64,000 nt of DNA from Longicatena caecimuris. Its GTDB lineage: Bacteria; Bacillota_I; Bacilli_A; Erysipelotrichales; Erysipelotrichaceae. The stretch covers positions 43,401 to 107,400 of the forward strand of contig NZ_SMBP01000009.1 of the NCBI RefSeq assembly GCF_004341945.1, written 5' to 3'. The translations under genes were made by a program, and so were the position numbers. Of the stretch, positions 54,392 to 63,717 are shown one piece after another. The notes below the pieces were generated by a model. That model did no database searches. It was given only the letters and a program-made list of their open reading frames with translations, and was not told where the DNA came from. Each line of letters opens with the position of its first letter. The first letter of the stretch is position 1.

Positions 54392-56065
54392 ATGAAAGAA
54401 GGGATGCGTTTAGCTAATAAGTATGAAATTTTAAAAGAAATCGGTAAAGGCGGTATGTCAATAGTGTACTTGGCTATGGATTTGCACATTCATAAGATGT
54501 GGGCAATTAAGGTGATGAAGAGAACTCATAGTTCTTCTTCCATCCTTATGCAGGCTTGGACAAAAGAAGCGGATCTATTAAAAGAACTTGATCATCCCGG
54601 TTTACCGCGCATTGTTGATATTGTTGAAACAAGTGAGGAAGTTTGCATCGTCATGGATTATATCGAAGGGGAAACGATGGAAACCATGATACGCGATTAT
54701 GGACCACCGCCACAAGCTAGAATAATTGCATGGGGGGTGGCATTATGCGATATCTTAGCATATCTTCATCAACAGTCACCGCCCATTATTTATCGAGATC
54801 TAAAACCCGGTAATATTATGGTAAAACCAAAGGGAGAGCTGTGTCTGATTGATTTTGGAATTGCACGTCGTTATCAAATTAACAATGACCGAGATACAAC
54901 CGTCTTAGGTACGCAAGGGTATGCTTCACCTGAACAGTTTTCTATTGACCAACAAAGTGATTGTCGCAGTGATATTTATTCTTTAGGGGCAACTTTATAT
55001 CATATGGCCTGTGGACGTTCTCCTTTACATAAGGAGATGCAAGCTTTACCAGATACAATCTCCAGCGGATTACAAAACATCATGCAAAAATGCATGGAAT
55101 TAGAACCAAAAAATCGATATGCTTCGATTTTACAGGTGCAATATGCGCTCTCTCATATACAGGAATATGATACGCACTATCGTCATAAACAAAAGCTGCA
55201 TTTGCGTTTAACGGGTATATGTCTTTTGTTTTGCATGCTATGTTTTGGGGGTGGTGTTTGGGCAAATGCGTATGCTCATCTATTGCATGCGCAGGCATAT
55301 GAAGGTTTGCTTGAAGCAGCTTTACAGGAAAAAAGAGAAGATAAACAAAAGCAGAAATTGTATCAGGCGGTGAAAGAGTTGCCACATCGTAAAGAAGCCT
55401 ATATGCAGGTAGTAGCAATCTATGCACAGGATGGTTGTTTTTCTTTCTTGGAAGAGGTTGATTTCAAACGAAACATACAGCCTTATATTTCTCATGAAGA
55501 TGTTTTCTATGAAGAATTGTGTTTTCAGATTGGCAAGTTGTATTGGTATTATTACGAAACAAAACAGGAGGCACAACCATCTATATCACGTATGAAGGCA
55601 GCCTACTTTTGGTTTTCAAAGGTACATACACATGTGAAAACGCAGGCATATGCATTGGCGCAAGCATATGCCAATATTGCAAAATTTCATCAGACGATTA
55701 CGCTGCGTATGGAAGAGGTGGAAGATGCCGGTATGTATCAAAGGTGTTATCAAGATATGGAACACCTGTATCAGCAGCATCAAATGAAAGCACCAGCAGA
55801 AATCGTCGAGTTGGAAAGTGATCGTATGTTTGTCTGTTTATTAGTGAATTATGCTAGAGGATTACATCGTGATGGCATCAGCGAAGAGAGGATGCTATTC
55901 AGAATGAAAACAATCAAGGAAGAGGTGATGCAATTAAATACTACCACACCTAAGACAAAAGCGCTGAAAGCAGAGATCTTACGAATGTGTGAAGAAGGGA
56001 CGTCACGAATACATGTGGCATGTCAAAAGGAGAAACAGGATGGAACGATGGGAAAGACTGCATGA
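54392..56065 (+). CDS. Membrane-anchored Hanks-type Ser/Thr protein kinase
   Basis: 557 residues. Kinase domain ~residues 11-255: glycine loop IGKGGMSIVYLA, Lys40 in WAIKVMK, catalytic YRDLKPGN (Asp136, with Tyr in place of the HRD His, common in bacteria), DFG Asp154 in LIDFGIA, and ASPEQ. One membrane helix at ~272-293. The ~260-residue C-terminal part is extracytoplasmic, helical and TPR-like (EEALQ, KAAYFWFSKVHTHV), with no PASTA repeats, so it is not a PknB-type muropeptide sensor. It overlaps the next gene by 26 bases and is in an operon with a giant surface protein. Confidence 0.92.
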   Translation: MKEGMRLANKYEILKEIGKGGMSIVYLAMDLHIHKMWAIKVMKRTHSSSSILMQAWTKEADLLKELDHPGLPRIVDIVETSEEVCIVMDYIEGETMETMIRDYGPPPQARIIAWGVALCDILAYLHQQSPPIIYRDLKPGNIMVKPKGELCLIDFGIARRYQINNDRDTTVLGTQGYASPEQFSIDQQSDCRSDIYSLGATLYHMACGRSPLHKEMQALPDTISSGLQNIMQKCMELEPKNRYASILQVQYALSHIQEYDTHYRHKQKLHLRLTGICLLFCMLCFGGGVWANAYAHLLHAQAYEGLLEAALQEKREDKQKQKLYQAVKELPHRKEAYMQVVAIYAQDGCFSFLEEVDFKRNIQPYISHEDVFYEELCFQIGKLYWYYYETKQEAQPSISRMKAAYFWFSKVHTHVKTQAYALAQAYANIAKFHQTITLRMEEVEDAGMYQRCYQDMEHLYQQHQMKAPAEIVELESDRMFVCLLVNYARGLHRDGISEERMLFRMKTIKEEVMQLNTTTPKTKALKAEILRMCEEGTSRIHVACQKEKQDGTMGKTA

Positions 56066-56459
56066 TGGCTGTATGATGTTAGGCATCATGGGATGTCTGT
56101 TGTTTGTTTGGCTATGTCATCATTGGGCTGTGTATACGGCACTATCACAACTTAGTGGCTGGAAGATGAAACGACAGCTGTCCCAACAAAGGAAAAGGAA
56201 AAAGGATCAAGTTTATTGGCGAATGCCTAATCAGCAGACTTGGAAAAAAACACAAGATGAACATTATCATCAAGCGTTTATGAAACAAACGGACACATCA
56301 GACAAAGAGCAAAGACGTATATGTTTGGAAACGACGATGCTGACAAAGGATGGGCAAAAGTGCAATGTGCTTGCGCAAACCTGTATTCTGCCAGTTGTAC
56401 AAAAGGAAGATATAGAAGAAGGGAAAAGGGAAGAGCGTGAGGGTAAGGTATCCTTATGA
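56040..56459 (+). CDS. Small single-helix membrane protein of the kinase operon
   Basis: 139 residues from the ATG at 56040, seven bases after AAAGGAG inside the end of the kinase gene. One membrane helix near the N-terminus (CMMLGIMGCLLFVWLCHHWA), then a strongly basic, later acidic hydrophilic tail (KRQLSQQRKRKKDQ, EDIEEGKREEREGK). No family recognised. Overlap with both neighbours (26 and 4 bases) implies that the three proteins are made together. Confidence 0.72.
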   Translation: MERWERLHDGCMMLGIMGCLLFVWLCHHWAVYTALSQLSGWKMKRQLSQQRKRKKDQVYWRMPNQQTWKKTQDEHYHQAFMKQTDTSDKEQRRICLETTMLTKDGQKCNVLAQTCILPVVQKEDIEEGKREEREGKVSL

Positions 56460-59400
56460 AAAGAGTAAGTAAGAAAGGTGAAAATGTCATGAGAAAAAGG
56501 TATGGATGGTTGGTTATATTGGTAATGGGTATGGTAGTATGTGGTGCCACCTCATTTTTGAAGGCACATGAAGAAACTCCTTGTTTCACCATTCAGCTTT
56601 GGAAGAATTATGAAACAAAGGATCCAATCGTGAAGCAAAAGGTGACATTGCAATATGAAGAAGAGGAAACATTGCAGACCTTTACACAGCTAAGTGATGA
56701 GGATGGAAAGGTTGTTTTTCCTATCCATGATGCAGCAATGGAAAAAGGTATGGAAGTTTTGGTTTTTATCCATCATGATGAGCAAGAAGAAACAATGAAC
56801 CGTTTTTCCATATGTTTACAAAAGGATAAGCTCGATTATGTATATCATAAGGAAAAGAATGTCTTACAGCTAAAAGATAAGCAAGCACCTATCATTACGA
56901 AGGCAGCCTTATCCACTTACCAATTTAGTAAAGACCCCATTCTTATTAGCCTAACGGCGATTGATGATAGCAATACATCACAAGAGCTAACCTATGGTGA
57001 AAAAGGTGGTCTCTTCCAAAAAGAAGCGGTTTTTACAATCGTAAACAATGGACGCTATGTCTTTTATGCCAAGGATGAGCAAGGAAATCTCAGTGCACCT
57101 TATGAGGTGAAGGTCCAAAACATAGATACAACAATACCTACACTTATCAGTGGGGAAAAGATAACCCTCTATGATCCTCATGGGGATGGCAGACGGCCCC
57201 ACACGACTTTATTTCAAACATGTTTTGCGAAGGAGTTTGCAATACGCATTCCGATCATGGATGAGGGAAGTGGCATCGCAAAAGTGACATTGTTTAGTGA
57301 TGGACTGCCAATTGAAAATGATTGTCTTAACTTTGCGCAGCATCCCCAGAAAGAAGATGCTGTATTTGTCGTGCGACTGCCAGAAGAAATGGTAAAAGCG
57401 CAGGGGACAATTTCTTTTAGCTTGGAAGATGCCGTTGGCAATTGCAGTGATGTTATCCCAATTACTAGAGAGAATTCTAATATAAAGGCTGCGCGCAATG
57501 ATATCCTGTTAGAAAAGCAGGCAATGCAGTTGCATATAAGTGCTGATCTTACGACTGCTCATCAATATGCGAATAAAGATGTGATATGGCTAGATCAACA
57601 TGTCCCGATTACCATACAAGGAACAGATACACTCTCAGGAATTTATGAGGTGCGCATTTATACCAAACAACATCATCTTTTGAAGAAACAACAATGGGAT
57701 GATGAACGCAAAGAGGAATTTCATATGAAGGTTAGCACTTCGGATATTCCTTTACAATATCGTAAAGACGGTGCCTGTTTCTTTTATGTAGAAGGAAGCG
57801 ATCATGCGGGAAATATAAGCAAAACAAGTTATACGTGTTATGTAGATGATCAGCGCCCTACTATTGCCTTTTTTCGTTTACAGGGACAAACGCATAAGCC
57901 GGTAGCAAAAACACAATTAGAACTTTTTTATGAGGAGCCTTTATCGGTTTATGTGCAAGCACTGGATGGGGAAGCCAGCAGTGGTATTGCCTTTATTCAA
58001 TGGTATACCATAGATGCTATGGGCGTAAAAAGTGACATACATAAGGATGTAACAGATGATCATGGAGGATTGTCAATACCACTAAATGATGGTTTTAGCG
58101 GCTGGCTGTATGCGATGACGCAAGATTATTGTCATCATTCTTCCAAAGCAAGCAATCAACAGGCGTATGTGCATAGCCAAGGAATTGTCATATGTCATCA
58201 GCTTAACCCACATCTTTCTTATCAATTGCCCCATACCCCTTATCAAGATATAGAAGGCTTGCCTTTATATACAAAATCCGCGCCGATTACCATTCATTTG
58301 CGAATGCAGGATAAAGACAGTGGTATTCAAAAAGTGTCGTGGCGTTTGCTTGGCGATGAAGAAAACACGCATCAGCTCCTATGTGATTTACAGCCAAAAC
58401 AGGCATATCAGGTAGATCAAAAGCTGAAACAGGATGAACAAAGTTTTCATATCACCGGTGTCAATCATAATCTTATTACCTCTTTAGAAACAGATATCGC
58501 TGTCACATCCAAAGGCAATCATTCAACCTTGGAAGTCGTGCTGGTGGATTGGCACAATCGCACAGATACAGTACACATTTCGTTTTGTAAGGATACAATG
58601 GCTCCTAATGTAAACCTGTTGTTTGAAGATCAGAAAGAGGAAGGTGCAGATAACGGTTATTTTACAAAGCGGACGGCGATCCTACAAATACAGGAACAAA
58701 ACTTTATCGAAAAAGGTGTAGATCTTAACATACAAAAGGATCATAAGCGAATTCAAATGGATCTGCATTGGCAAAAAGTATCTAAGGATATTTATGAAGC
58801 TAGACTTTCTTTTCAAAAGGATGGAACCTATGCGCTTGCTTTACAGGCATATGATGCAGGAAAACTGGCATCAAAAAAGCAACACACCATCTTCACGATT
58901 GACACCAAACCACCTCTAGTAACCATTGATCGTTTGGATAGTGGAAATACAAAAGGATTTTTTCATCAGCCTCAACGGATTACCATTCAGGTGGATGAGA
59001 CACATTTTGATGCGGCACGCATGAAGATAGACGGAGTCGCAAAACAGCAAGAAAGACTTCTGCAATTCCCTAAACCAACCCCATGGAAGAAAGGAAAAGA
59101 TGGATATTTTACTCATTTGGATTTTGTCGTAGATGGCACTTATGAATTACAGGTGCAAGCAGAAGATAAAGCAGGGCAGAAAAGTGAAAGTATATCCATC
59201 TTGCCATTTACTATTGATACACAAAAACCTCAGATTGAAATCATGGGAGTTACCGCCAATACAGCTTACCAAGGTATGGTAAAGCCAGTAATTATCTGTC
59301 GCGATGCCGCTATTGACCGACATTTGGTATCTGTGTCATTGACTTGTGCCAATCAAACAAAGACTAAGCTGGCTTATCAGGTAAAAGAACAGGGAAAACA

Positions 59401-60244
59401 ATTACGATATCAATTTTCCTCCATCCCCTTTCAGCGTACATTTGATGGTATTTATACAGTATCTGTAAAGGCAAAAGATCGTGCTGGAAATCAGAGTGAA
59501 AAAACACTGACATTCAGTGTGAATCGCTTTGGCTCTGTCTATGAGCTGCCAAAGGTTTCCAATGCTTATTATCGTCATCCATTTGCTATTGAAATAACAG
59601 AAAGCAATGTTACGCGTTTACTTGAACAACAGGTGTTTCTTAGTGTGAATGGCAGTGTGCAAAAGCTAAAGAAAGAAGAATATACGGTTGTGAAAAACAA
59701 AGGCAATTGGTATCAATATACGTATCATTTGCCTAAAAAGCTGTTTCAAAAGAATGGCCGTTATCAAGTATATTTATTATCAAAGGATGCTGCGGGCAAT
59801 GCAAATGATAATACGGCTTATACAAAACATGCCATCGTAAAGTTTATGATGGATCAAAATGCACCGCAAATTGATTTTATGAATCTTAATGCACATACAC
59901 GCTATGATGCAAACAAGCGTAAGGTTCAAGTATTCATACGCGATAATATGCAGCTGAAGAAAGTGACAATTCTTGTAAATGGAAAAGCACTTGCGTATGA
60001 AAAGAAGGAAGATATGTATACGTTTATGCTTTATCAAAGTTCTTTGCCTCAGCAGGTGAATGTGTACGCAGAAGATGCTGCGGGAAATATACAAACTATT
60101 TCCTGTGAGGATATCACCATACTGCCCCATCCTTCTTATACGCTTCAAACACCAAATGGCCAACCTTATGGATATGTGTTCGCCGGCATCATTCTGGTTG
60201 GAAGTGTCGCATATATCTATAAGAGAAGAAAGCATGCACGATAA
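56456..60244 (+). CDS. Giant Ig-repeat surface protein anchored by a C-terminal helix
   Basis: 1262 residues. The ATG at 56456 overlaps the previous stop (ATGA); an internal ATG at 56489 (MRKRYGWLVILVMGM, with AAAGGTG upstream) would also give the signal peptide. An N-terminal Big/Cna-like domain (~40-145) is followed by about ten Ig-like units ending in D.AGN.S motifs (KDEQGNLS, EDAVGNCS, SDHAGNIS, EDKAGQKS, KDRAGNQS, KDAAGNAN, EDAAGNIQ), linked by DT..P or DQNAP turns. The C-terminus is a membrane helix (YVFAGIILVGSVAYIY) and a basic tail KRRKHAR, with no LPXTG motif. An extended, membrane-anchored extracellular protein is inferred, possibly a substrate or receptor of the co-encoded kinase. 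Confidence 0.85.
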   Translation: MKRVSKKGENVMRKRYGWLVILVMGMVVCGATSFLKAHEETPCFTIQLWKNYETKDPIVKQKVTLQYEEEETLQTFTQLSDEDGKVVFPIHDAAMEKGMEVLVFIHHDEQEETMNRFSICLQKDKLDYVYHKEKNVLQLKDKQAPIITKAALSTYQFSKDPILISLTAIDDSNTSQELTYGEKGGLFQKEAVFTIVNNGRYVFYAKDEQGNLSAPYEVKVQNIDTTIPTLISGEKITLYDPHGDGRRPHTTLFQTCFAKEFAIRIPIMDEGSGIAKVTLFSDGLPIENDCLNFAQHPQKEDAVFVVRLPEEMVKAQGTISFSLEDAVGNCSDVIPITRENSNIKAARNDILLEKQAMQLHISADLTTAHQYANKDVIWLDQHVPITIQGTDTLSGIYEVRIYTKQHHLLKKQQWDDERKEEFHMKVSTSDIPLQYRKDGACFFYVEGSDHAGNISKTSYTCYVDDQRPTIAFFRLQGQTHKPVAKTQLELFYEEPLSVYVQALDGEASSGIAFIQWYTIDAMGVKSDIHKDVTDDHGGLSIPLNDGFSGWLYAMTQDYCHHSSKASNQQAYVHSQGIVICHQLNPHLSYQLPHTPYQDIEGLPLYTKSAPITIHLRMQDKDSGIQKVSWRLLGDEENTHQLLCDLQPKQAYQVDQKLKQDEQSFHITGVNHNLITSLETDIAVTSKGNHSTLEVVLVDWHNRTDTVHISFCKDTMAPNVNLLFEDQKEEGADNGYFTKRTAILQIQEQNFIEKGVDLNIQKDHKRIQMDLHWQKVSKDIYEARLSFQKDGTYALALQAYDAGKLASKKQHTIFTIDTKPPLVTIDRLDSGNTKGFFHQPQRITIQVDETHFDAARMKIDGVAKQQERLLQFPKPTPWKKGKDGYFTHLDFVVDGTYELQVQAEDKAGQKSESISILPFTIDTQKPQIEIMGVTANTAYQGMVKPVIICRDAAIDRHLVSVSLTCANQTKTKLAYQVKEQGKQLRYQFSSIPFQRTFDGIYTVSVKAKDRAGNQSEKTLTFSVNRFGSVYELPKVSNAYYRHPFAIEITESNVTRLLEQQVFLSVNGSVQKLKKEEYTVVKNKGNWYQYTYHLPKKLFQKNGRYQVYLLSKDAAGNANDNTAYTKHAIVKFMMDQNAPQIDFMNLNAHTRYDANKRKVQVFIRDNMQLKKVTILVNGKALAYEKKEDMYTFMLYQSSLPQQVNVYAEDAAGNIQTISCEDITILPHPSYTLQTPNGQPYGYVFAGIILVGSVAYIYKRRKHAR

Positions 60245-60292
60245 GACAAGTTCTTAAAATTGTGCTATACTTGAACGGTAAGAAGGGATATT

Positions 60293-60979
60293 TTGAAAAA
60301 GCAATCTTTGCTCACAAAGGAAGAGCGTAAACAACAGCTCTACGAAAAAAATAAACCACCCAAGCTTAGTATCTTGGAAGAGGTAGGAAATGCCATCACG
60401 CATGGGGCAGGCGCTTTATTTGCTCTTATCGCTATGGTGATGTTACTGATAAAGGCGGATACGATGAATAAATGCGTGGCTGCTTTGATTTATGGCATTA
60501 GTATGTTTCTTATGATGTTGATGAGCTGCCTATACCATTCTTTTAAAAGTGAATCAAAAGTAAAACATCTGTGGCGACGTTTTGATTACACCTCCATTTA
60601 TTTATTGATTGGAGGAACCTTTGCGCCGATCTTACTTGTGTATCGCGGCGATGCGTTAGGAATTAGCTTTTTTATCATACAGTGGCTGCTCATCCTGTTT
60701 GGCATCATTATGATCCTTATTTTTGGACCTGGTAAGTGGCCGGCGTTACATTTTACGTTATATTTTGTGATTGGTTGGAGTGGTTTGGTGTTTCTGCCCG
60801 GTTTGTGGAATGACAATCAAAACCTGCTTTGGATGATCTTAGGCGGTGGCATTGTGTATACCATTGGGATGATTCCTTTTGCGAAACATGGGAAAGGAAG
60901 TCATTTTATTTGGCATCTATTCGTGTTAGGCGGTGCCATCCTACACTGGTTGGGCATTTATTTGTTTCTATATTTATGA
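60293..60979 (+). CDS. Hemolysin III family (YqfA/TrhA-like) membrane protein
   Basis: 228 residues from a TTG preceded by AAGGG. Seven membrane helices with the PAQR-type signatures EEVGNAITHGAGALFALIAM cut here as NAITHGAGALF, SCLYHSFKS, DYTSIYLLIGGTFAP, and a C-terminal His in SHFIWHLFVLGGAILHW. These histidines, with an Asp, form a putative zinc site. Cellular role uncertain; the name is historical. Monocistronic with a terminator. Confidence 0.88.
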   Translation: MKKQSLLTKEERKQQLYEKNKPPKLSILEEVGNAITHGAGALFALIAMVMLLIKADTMNKCVAALIYGISMFLMMLMSCLYHSFKSESKVKHLWRRFDYTSIYLLIGGTFAPILLVYRGDALGISFFIIQWLLILFGIIMILIFGPGKWPALHFTLYFVIGWSGLVFLPGLWNDNQNLLWMILGGGIVYTIGMIPFAKHGKGSHFIWHLFVLGGAILHWLGIYLFLYL

Positions 60980-60985
60980 ATCAGG

Positions 60986-61010
60986 CGATACGCAGTGTAT
61001 CGTCTTTTTT
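60986..61010 (+). terminator. Terminator of the hemolysin III gene
   Basis: CGATAC-GCAGT-GTATCG followed by TCTTTTTT. Confidence 0.85.
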
Positions 61011-61187
61011 CTTATGGTTGATGGATAAAAGCACCTTTTGGTGAAAAGAAGCAGGGATTGTCCTACATGTGCTATTGTATACTCTATGATTCCTCTTTAT
61101 TGATAGCAAGTCGTATGGGTTAGGTATCGGCGTATGGAAATATGAGAAAGGTTTTCCTTTAGGATGTAAGAAAAAGCGAAAAAGACT

Positions 61188-61215
61188 TTGACAAATTAAA
61201 CATCAGGAGTATAAT
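61188..61215 (+). promoter_or_regulatory. Promoter of niaX
   Basis: Both boxes match consensus: -35 TTGACA (61188-61193), 16-base spacer, -10 TATAAT (61210-61215). Confidence 0.9.
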
Positions 61216-61222
61216 AGTCATA

Positions 61223-61242
61223 ACATGTGTCTTGACACATGT
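61223..61242. promoter_or_regulatory. Palindromic operator, probable NiaR site
   Basis: ACATGTGTC-TT-GACACATGT, perfect 9-bp arms, located at about +1 to +20 of the niaX transcript. A repressor bound here would block a very strong promoter. Confidence 0.8.
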
Positions 61243-61267
61243 AAACAAGATTTGGGAGGAAATGAAA

Positions 61268-61870
61268 ATGAGTCAAAGTAATAAAATTCATACAATGGTG
61301 TTATCGGCACTATTGATTGCCGTAGGTATTTTGATACCAATCATCTCACCAATTAAAGTCATTTTAGAGCCAATGTCTTTTACCCTGGCAAGCCATGTGG
61401 CAATCATGATTGCAATGTTTGTTTCACCATTTGTCGCTGTTGCTACCGCTTGTGGAACAACGTTAGGCTTTTTGCTGTATGGCTTTCCTATGCCGGTTGT
61501 TTTACGTGCTTTCAGTCATGTGGTATGGGCTTTCGCTGGTGCCTATTATTTAAAGAAGCATCCAGAAACCTTAAATAATGTTTGGAAGAGCCTGTTGTAT
61601 ATGTTGGGGGTAGCACTTCTTCACGGTATCTTTGAGGTTGCTATTGTATTGCCTATTTATGTTGGTGATCCTACGGTTGACTTTATGTATATGGTCATGG
61701 GATTAGTAGGGGTAGGAACCATTGTTCATAGTTGTGTGGATATGGTATTAAGCATTGCGGTTTGGAAGGTACTTATTAAAAACAGAAGCATTGCAGCTGT
61801 AGCAAATGTAAAGGAAGCAGATTTAAAATTTGGTAAAGAAAAAGCATTACAGACAACATCCAAAGCATAA
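61268..61870 (+). CDS. niaX: Niacin ECF transporter S-component
   Basis: 200 residues from the ATG at 61268, correctly spaced from GGGAGGA; an ATG at 61262 is too close. Six hydrophobic segments and the NiaX pattern VLSALLIAVGILIPIISPIK, VILEPMSFTLASHVAIMIAM, CGTTLGFLLYGFPM. It binds niacin and works with a shared EcfAT module not in this window. Regulated by the palindrome at 61223-61242, probably through NiaR encoded at 53714. Confidence 0.9.
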   Translation: MSQSNKIHTMVLSALLIAVGILIPIISPIKVILEPMSFTLASHVAIMIAMFVSPFVAVATACGTTLGFLLYGFPMPVVLRAFSHVVWAFAGAYYLKKHPETLNNVWKSLLYMLGVALLHGIFEVAIVLPIYVGDPTVDFMYMVMGLVGVGTIVHSCVDMVLSIAVWKVLIKNRSIAAVANVKEADLKFGKEKALQTTSKA

Positions 61871-61880
61871 ACGTAAAATA

Positions 61881-61914
61881 AGATTTGTAAGCATATGTGC
61901 TAGCAAATCTTTTT
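61881..61914 (+). terminator. Terminator of niaX
   Basis: AGATTTG / CAAATCT with an inner AGCA-TATG-TGCT, then TTTTC. Confidence 0.82.
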
Positions 61915-62074
61915 CTTTATATGATTCATCCATGCATTCGATAACAAAACATTTTGTAATTTGCATCGGAAAAGAAACGACATTCTTATGAAAGACTTTT
62001 GGCTTAAAATTCACACTTTAAAATCCATCTGCTTTCCTGTATAATAATGCCTAAAGAATAAGGGGAGTGAGGAT

Positions 62075-62788
62075 ATGGAAGTTGTTGAAAATCATTTTTC
62101 ACAGGGATTAAAAGATGGCATTCCGATTGGCTTAGGATATTTATCTGTATCCTTTACGTTTGGTATGATGGCGGTTTCCAATGGAGTTCCTGTAGAGGTA
62201 GCTGTAATGATATCGCTCACCAATCTTACCAGTGCCGGACAATTCAGTGCCTTATCTTTGATGTTGGAGAGTGCTTCTTTACTAGAATTGGCGCTATCGC
62301 AATTTATCATTAATCTACGCTATGCCTTAATGTCCTTATCCTTAACACAGAAGGTAGACAAGCATATGAAAACATATGAGCGAGCTTTGATTGCTTATGG
62401 TGTTACCGATGAAATATTTGCTTTAGCAAGCTCTACCTATGAAAGAGTAGGAAAATGGTATATGTCTGGTCTTATCTTATTTCCTGTTTTCTGCTGGACA
62501 ATGGGAACTTTGTTAGGCGGAGCATTTACCACTTTAATGCCGGAAAGTCTGCGAAGTGCTTTAGGTATTGCGATTTATGGTATGTTTTTAGCCATTATCA
62601 TTCCTCCCGCCAAAAAGTTAAAGAGTGTTCGCAAAGTTTTGATCTTAGCGATAGCGCTGAGCTGCCTCTTTTCAGCATGTGCTTCCTTTTTACCGATCTC
62701 TTCCGGTTTTGTTATTATTATCTGCACCGTTTGTGCTGCCGGCTTTGGCGCTTGGCTGTTCCCGGTGGAGGAGGTGTCTCATGAATAA
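62075..62788 (+). CDS. azlC: AzlC-family branched-chain amino-acid exporter, large subunit
   Basis: 237 residues, about seven membrane helices, with the AzlC core GIPIGLGYLSVSFTFGMMAV, NLTSAGQFSALSLM and INLRYALMSLSLTQK. AzlCD exports branched-chain amino acids and their analogues. GGGGAGTGAGG precedes the ATG, and a TTTAAA-N17-TATAAT promoter lies before it. The azlD start overlaps the end by eight bases. Confidence 0.9.
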   Translation: MEVVENHFSQGLKDGIPIGLGYLSVSFTFGMMAVSNGVPVEVAVMISLTNLTSAGQFSALSLMLESASLLELALSQFIINLRYALMSLSLTQKVDKHMKTYERALIAYGVTDEIFALASSTYERVGKWYMSGLILFPVFCWTMGTLLGGAFTTLMPESLRSALGIAIYGMFLAIIIPPAKKLKSVRKVLILAIALSCLFSACASFLPISSGFVIIICTVCAAGFGAWLFPVEEVSHE

Positions 62789-63095
62789 CTATCTTCCTTA
62801 TATGGTTGTTATGGCACTGGTAACCTATCTGATTCGTATGGTGCCCTTGACTTTTTTTCAGAAGGAAATCAAAAGTCCTTTTATAAAATCATTTCTTTTC
62901 TATGTACCTTATGCGGTGTTAGGCGCAATGACCTTCCCAGCCATTTTTACCAGCGGAGGCAGTGTTCTGGCATCTACTGCCGGTTGTTTGATAGCCTTAT
63001 ATCTGGCATACAAAGGTAAGGGATTGTTAAGTGTGGCAGTGGCTGCTTGTATTATGGTATATCTAGTTGATTTGATTTTCCCATTGCTATCATAA
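62781..63095 (+). CDS. azlD: AzlD-family branched-chain amino-acid exporter, small subunit
   Basis: 104 residues from the ATG at 62781 (GGAGGAGGTGTCTC upstream). Three to four helices with TYLIRMVPLTFFQKEIKSPF and YVPYAVLGAMTFPAIF, the AzlD pattern. Overlaps azlC, forming a two-gene operon closed by a bidirectional terminator. Confidence 0.9.
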   Translation: MNNYLPYMVVMALVTYLIRMVPLTFFQKEIKSPFIKSFLFYVPYAVLGAMTFPAIFTSGGSVLASTAGCLIALYLAYKGKGLLSVAVAACIMVYLVDLIFPLLS

Positions 63096-63099
63096 AGAA

Positions 63100-63130
63100 A
63101 GGCTGTGCATAGTTGTCACAGCCTATTTTA
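63100..63130. terminator. Bidirectional terminator between azlD and the XRE gene
   Basis: AGGCTGTG (63100-63107) / CACAGCCT (63117-63124), loop CATAGTTGT; T-rich tails on both strands. It overlaps the stop codon of the convergent regulator. Confidence 0.75.
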
Positions 63131-63449
63131 AACGTTTGTTTACATGATGGAAATAGCGTAATAATGCTAAAATTAATTCACGCTGATAATCGTCCAGTTT
63201 GTGAATTGCTGCGGATAAATAGGCATCAATGGCTTTTGCATCTTCATTATCGGTAGTAAAAATTTTACCTGGATCTAAGTGCAGTATTTCCGCAATCATG
63301 AAAAAGTCATCTAAGCGTATGGATGTCCTTCCCTGCAGCAGGCTGTTGATTGTCTGCGGGGATAAATGGAGCTTTTTTGCTAGTTGTTTTTGCGTCATAT
63401 TATTGATCGCTAAGGCTTCTTTTATAATTTCCCCGTAGTTTCCCACCAT
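63123..63449 (-). CDS. Small XRE-family regulator
   Basis: 108 residues, GGAGGAGGAG before the ATG. HTH_3 domain at ~residues 8-60 (IIKEALAINNMTQKQLAKKL, SPQTINSLLQGRTSIRLDDF), then a helical C-terminal half (KAIDAYLSAAIHKLDDYQRE). Similar in size to SinR/phage-type repressors. No target is evident; it is convergent with azlCD and divergent from a tiny membrane gene. Confidence 0.85.
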   Translation of the reverse strand: MVGNYGEIIKEALAINNMTQKQLAKKLHLSPQTINSLLQGRTSIRLDDFFMIAEILHLDPGKIFTTDNEDAKAIDAYLSAAIHKLDDYQRELILALLRYFHHVNKRLK

Positions 63450-63612
63450 AAGATCTCCTCCTCCCTTTATTTACCTATTATAACGGATAGAAAAGGTAAA
63501 ATTAGAAAGATGAAACAAAAGCAATATTTTTCCATAAAATATTATAATTTTTCTTTAATCTGCCTATACGTAAGCATAAAAAGTGGCATACATAAGCATA
63601 GAGGTGGTTTTG

Positions 63613-63717
63613 ATGAAACCAGAACAAAAGGATATAATCATGGCCTATGCTGTTTTAGTATTAGCCTTACTTTCTGGCATTTTGCTAGTTTTATTGTTCG
63701 CTTTTTTCATCCGTTAG
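63613..63717 (+). CDS. Tiny single-pass membrane protein (34 aa)
   Basis: MKPEQKDIIMAYAVLVLALL plus a continuing hydrophobic helix ending FFIR. GAGGTGG lies five bases before the ATG. The charged N-terminus, one helix and an Arg end are typical of genuine small membrane proteins. No family recognised. Confidence 0.5.
   Translation: MKPEQKDIIMAYAVLVLALLSGILLVLLFAFFIR

Noticed and set aside
60170..60244. Sortase anchor on the Ig-repeat protein
   Set aside because: A C-terminal helix and basic tail exist, but no LPXTG-like motif precedes them; treated as a membrane anchor.
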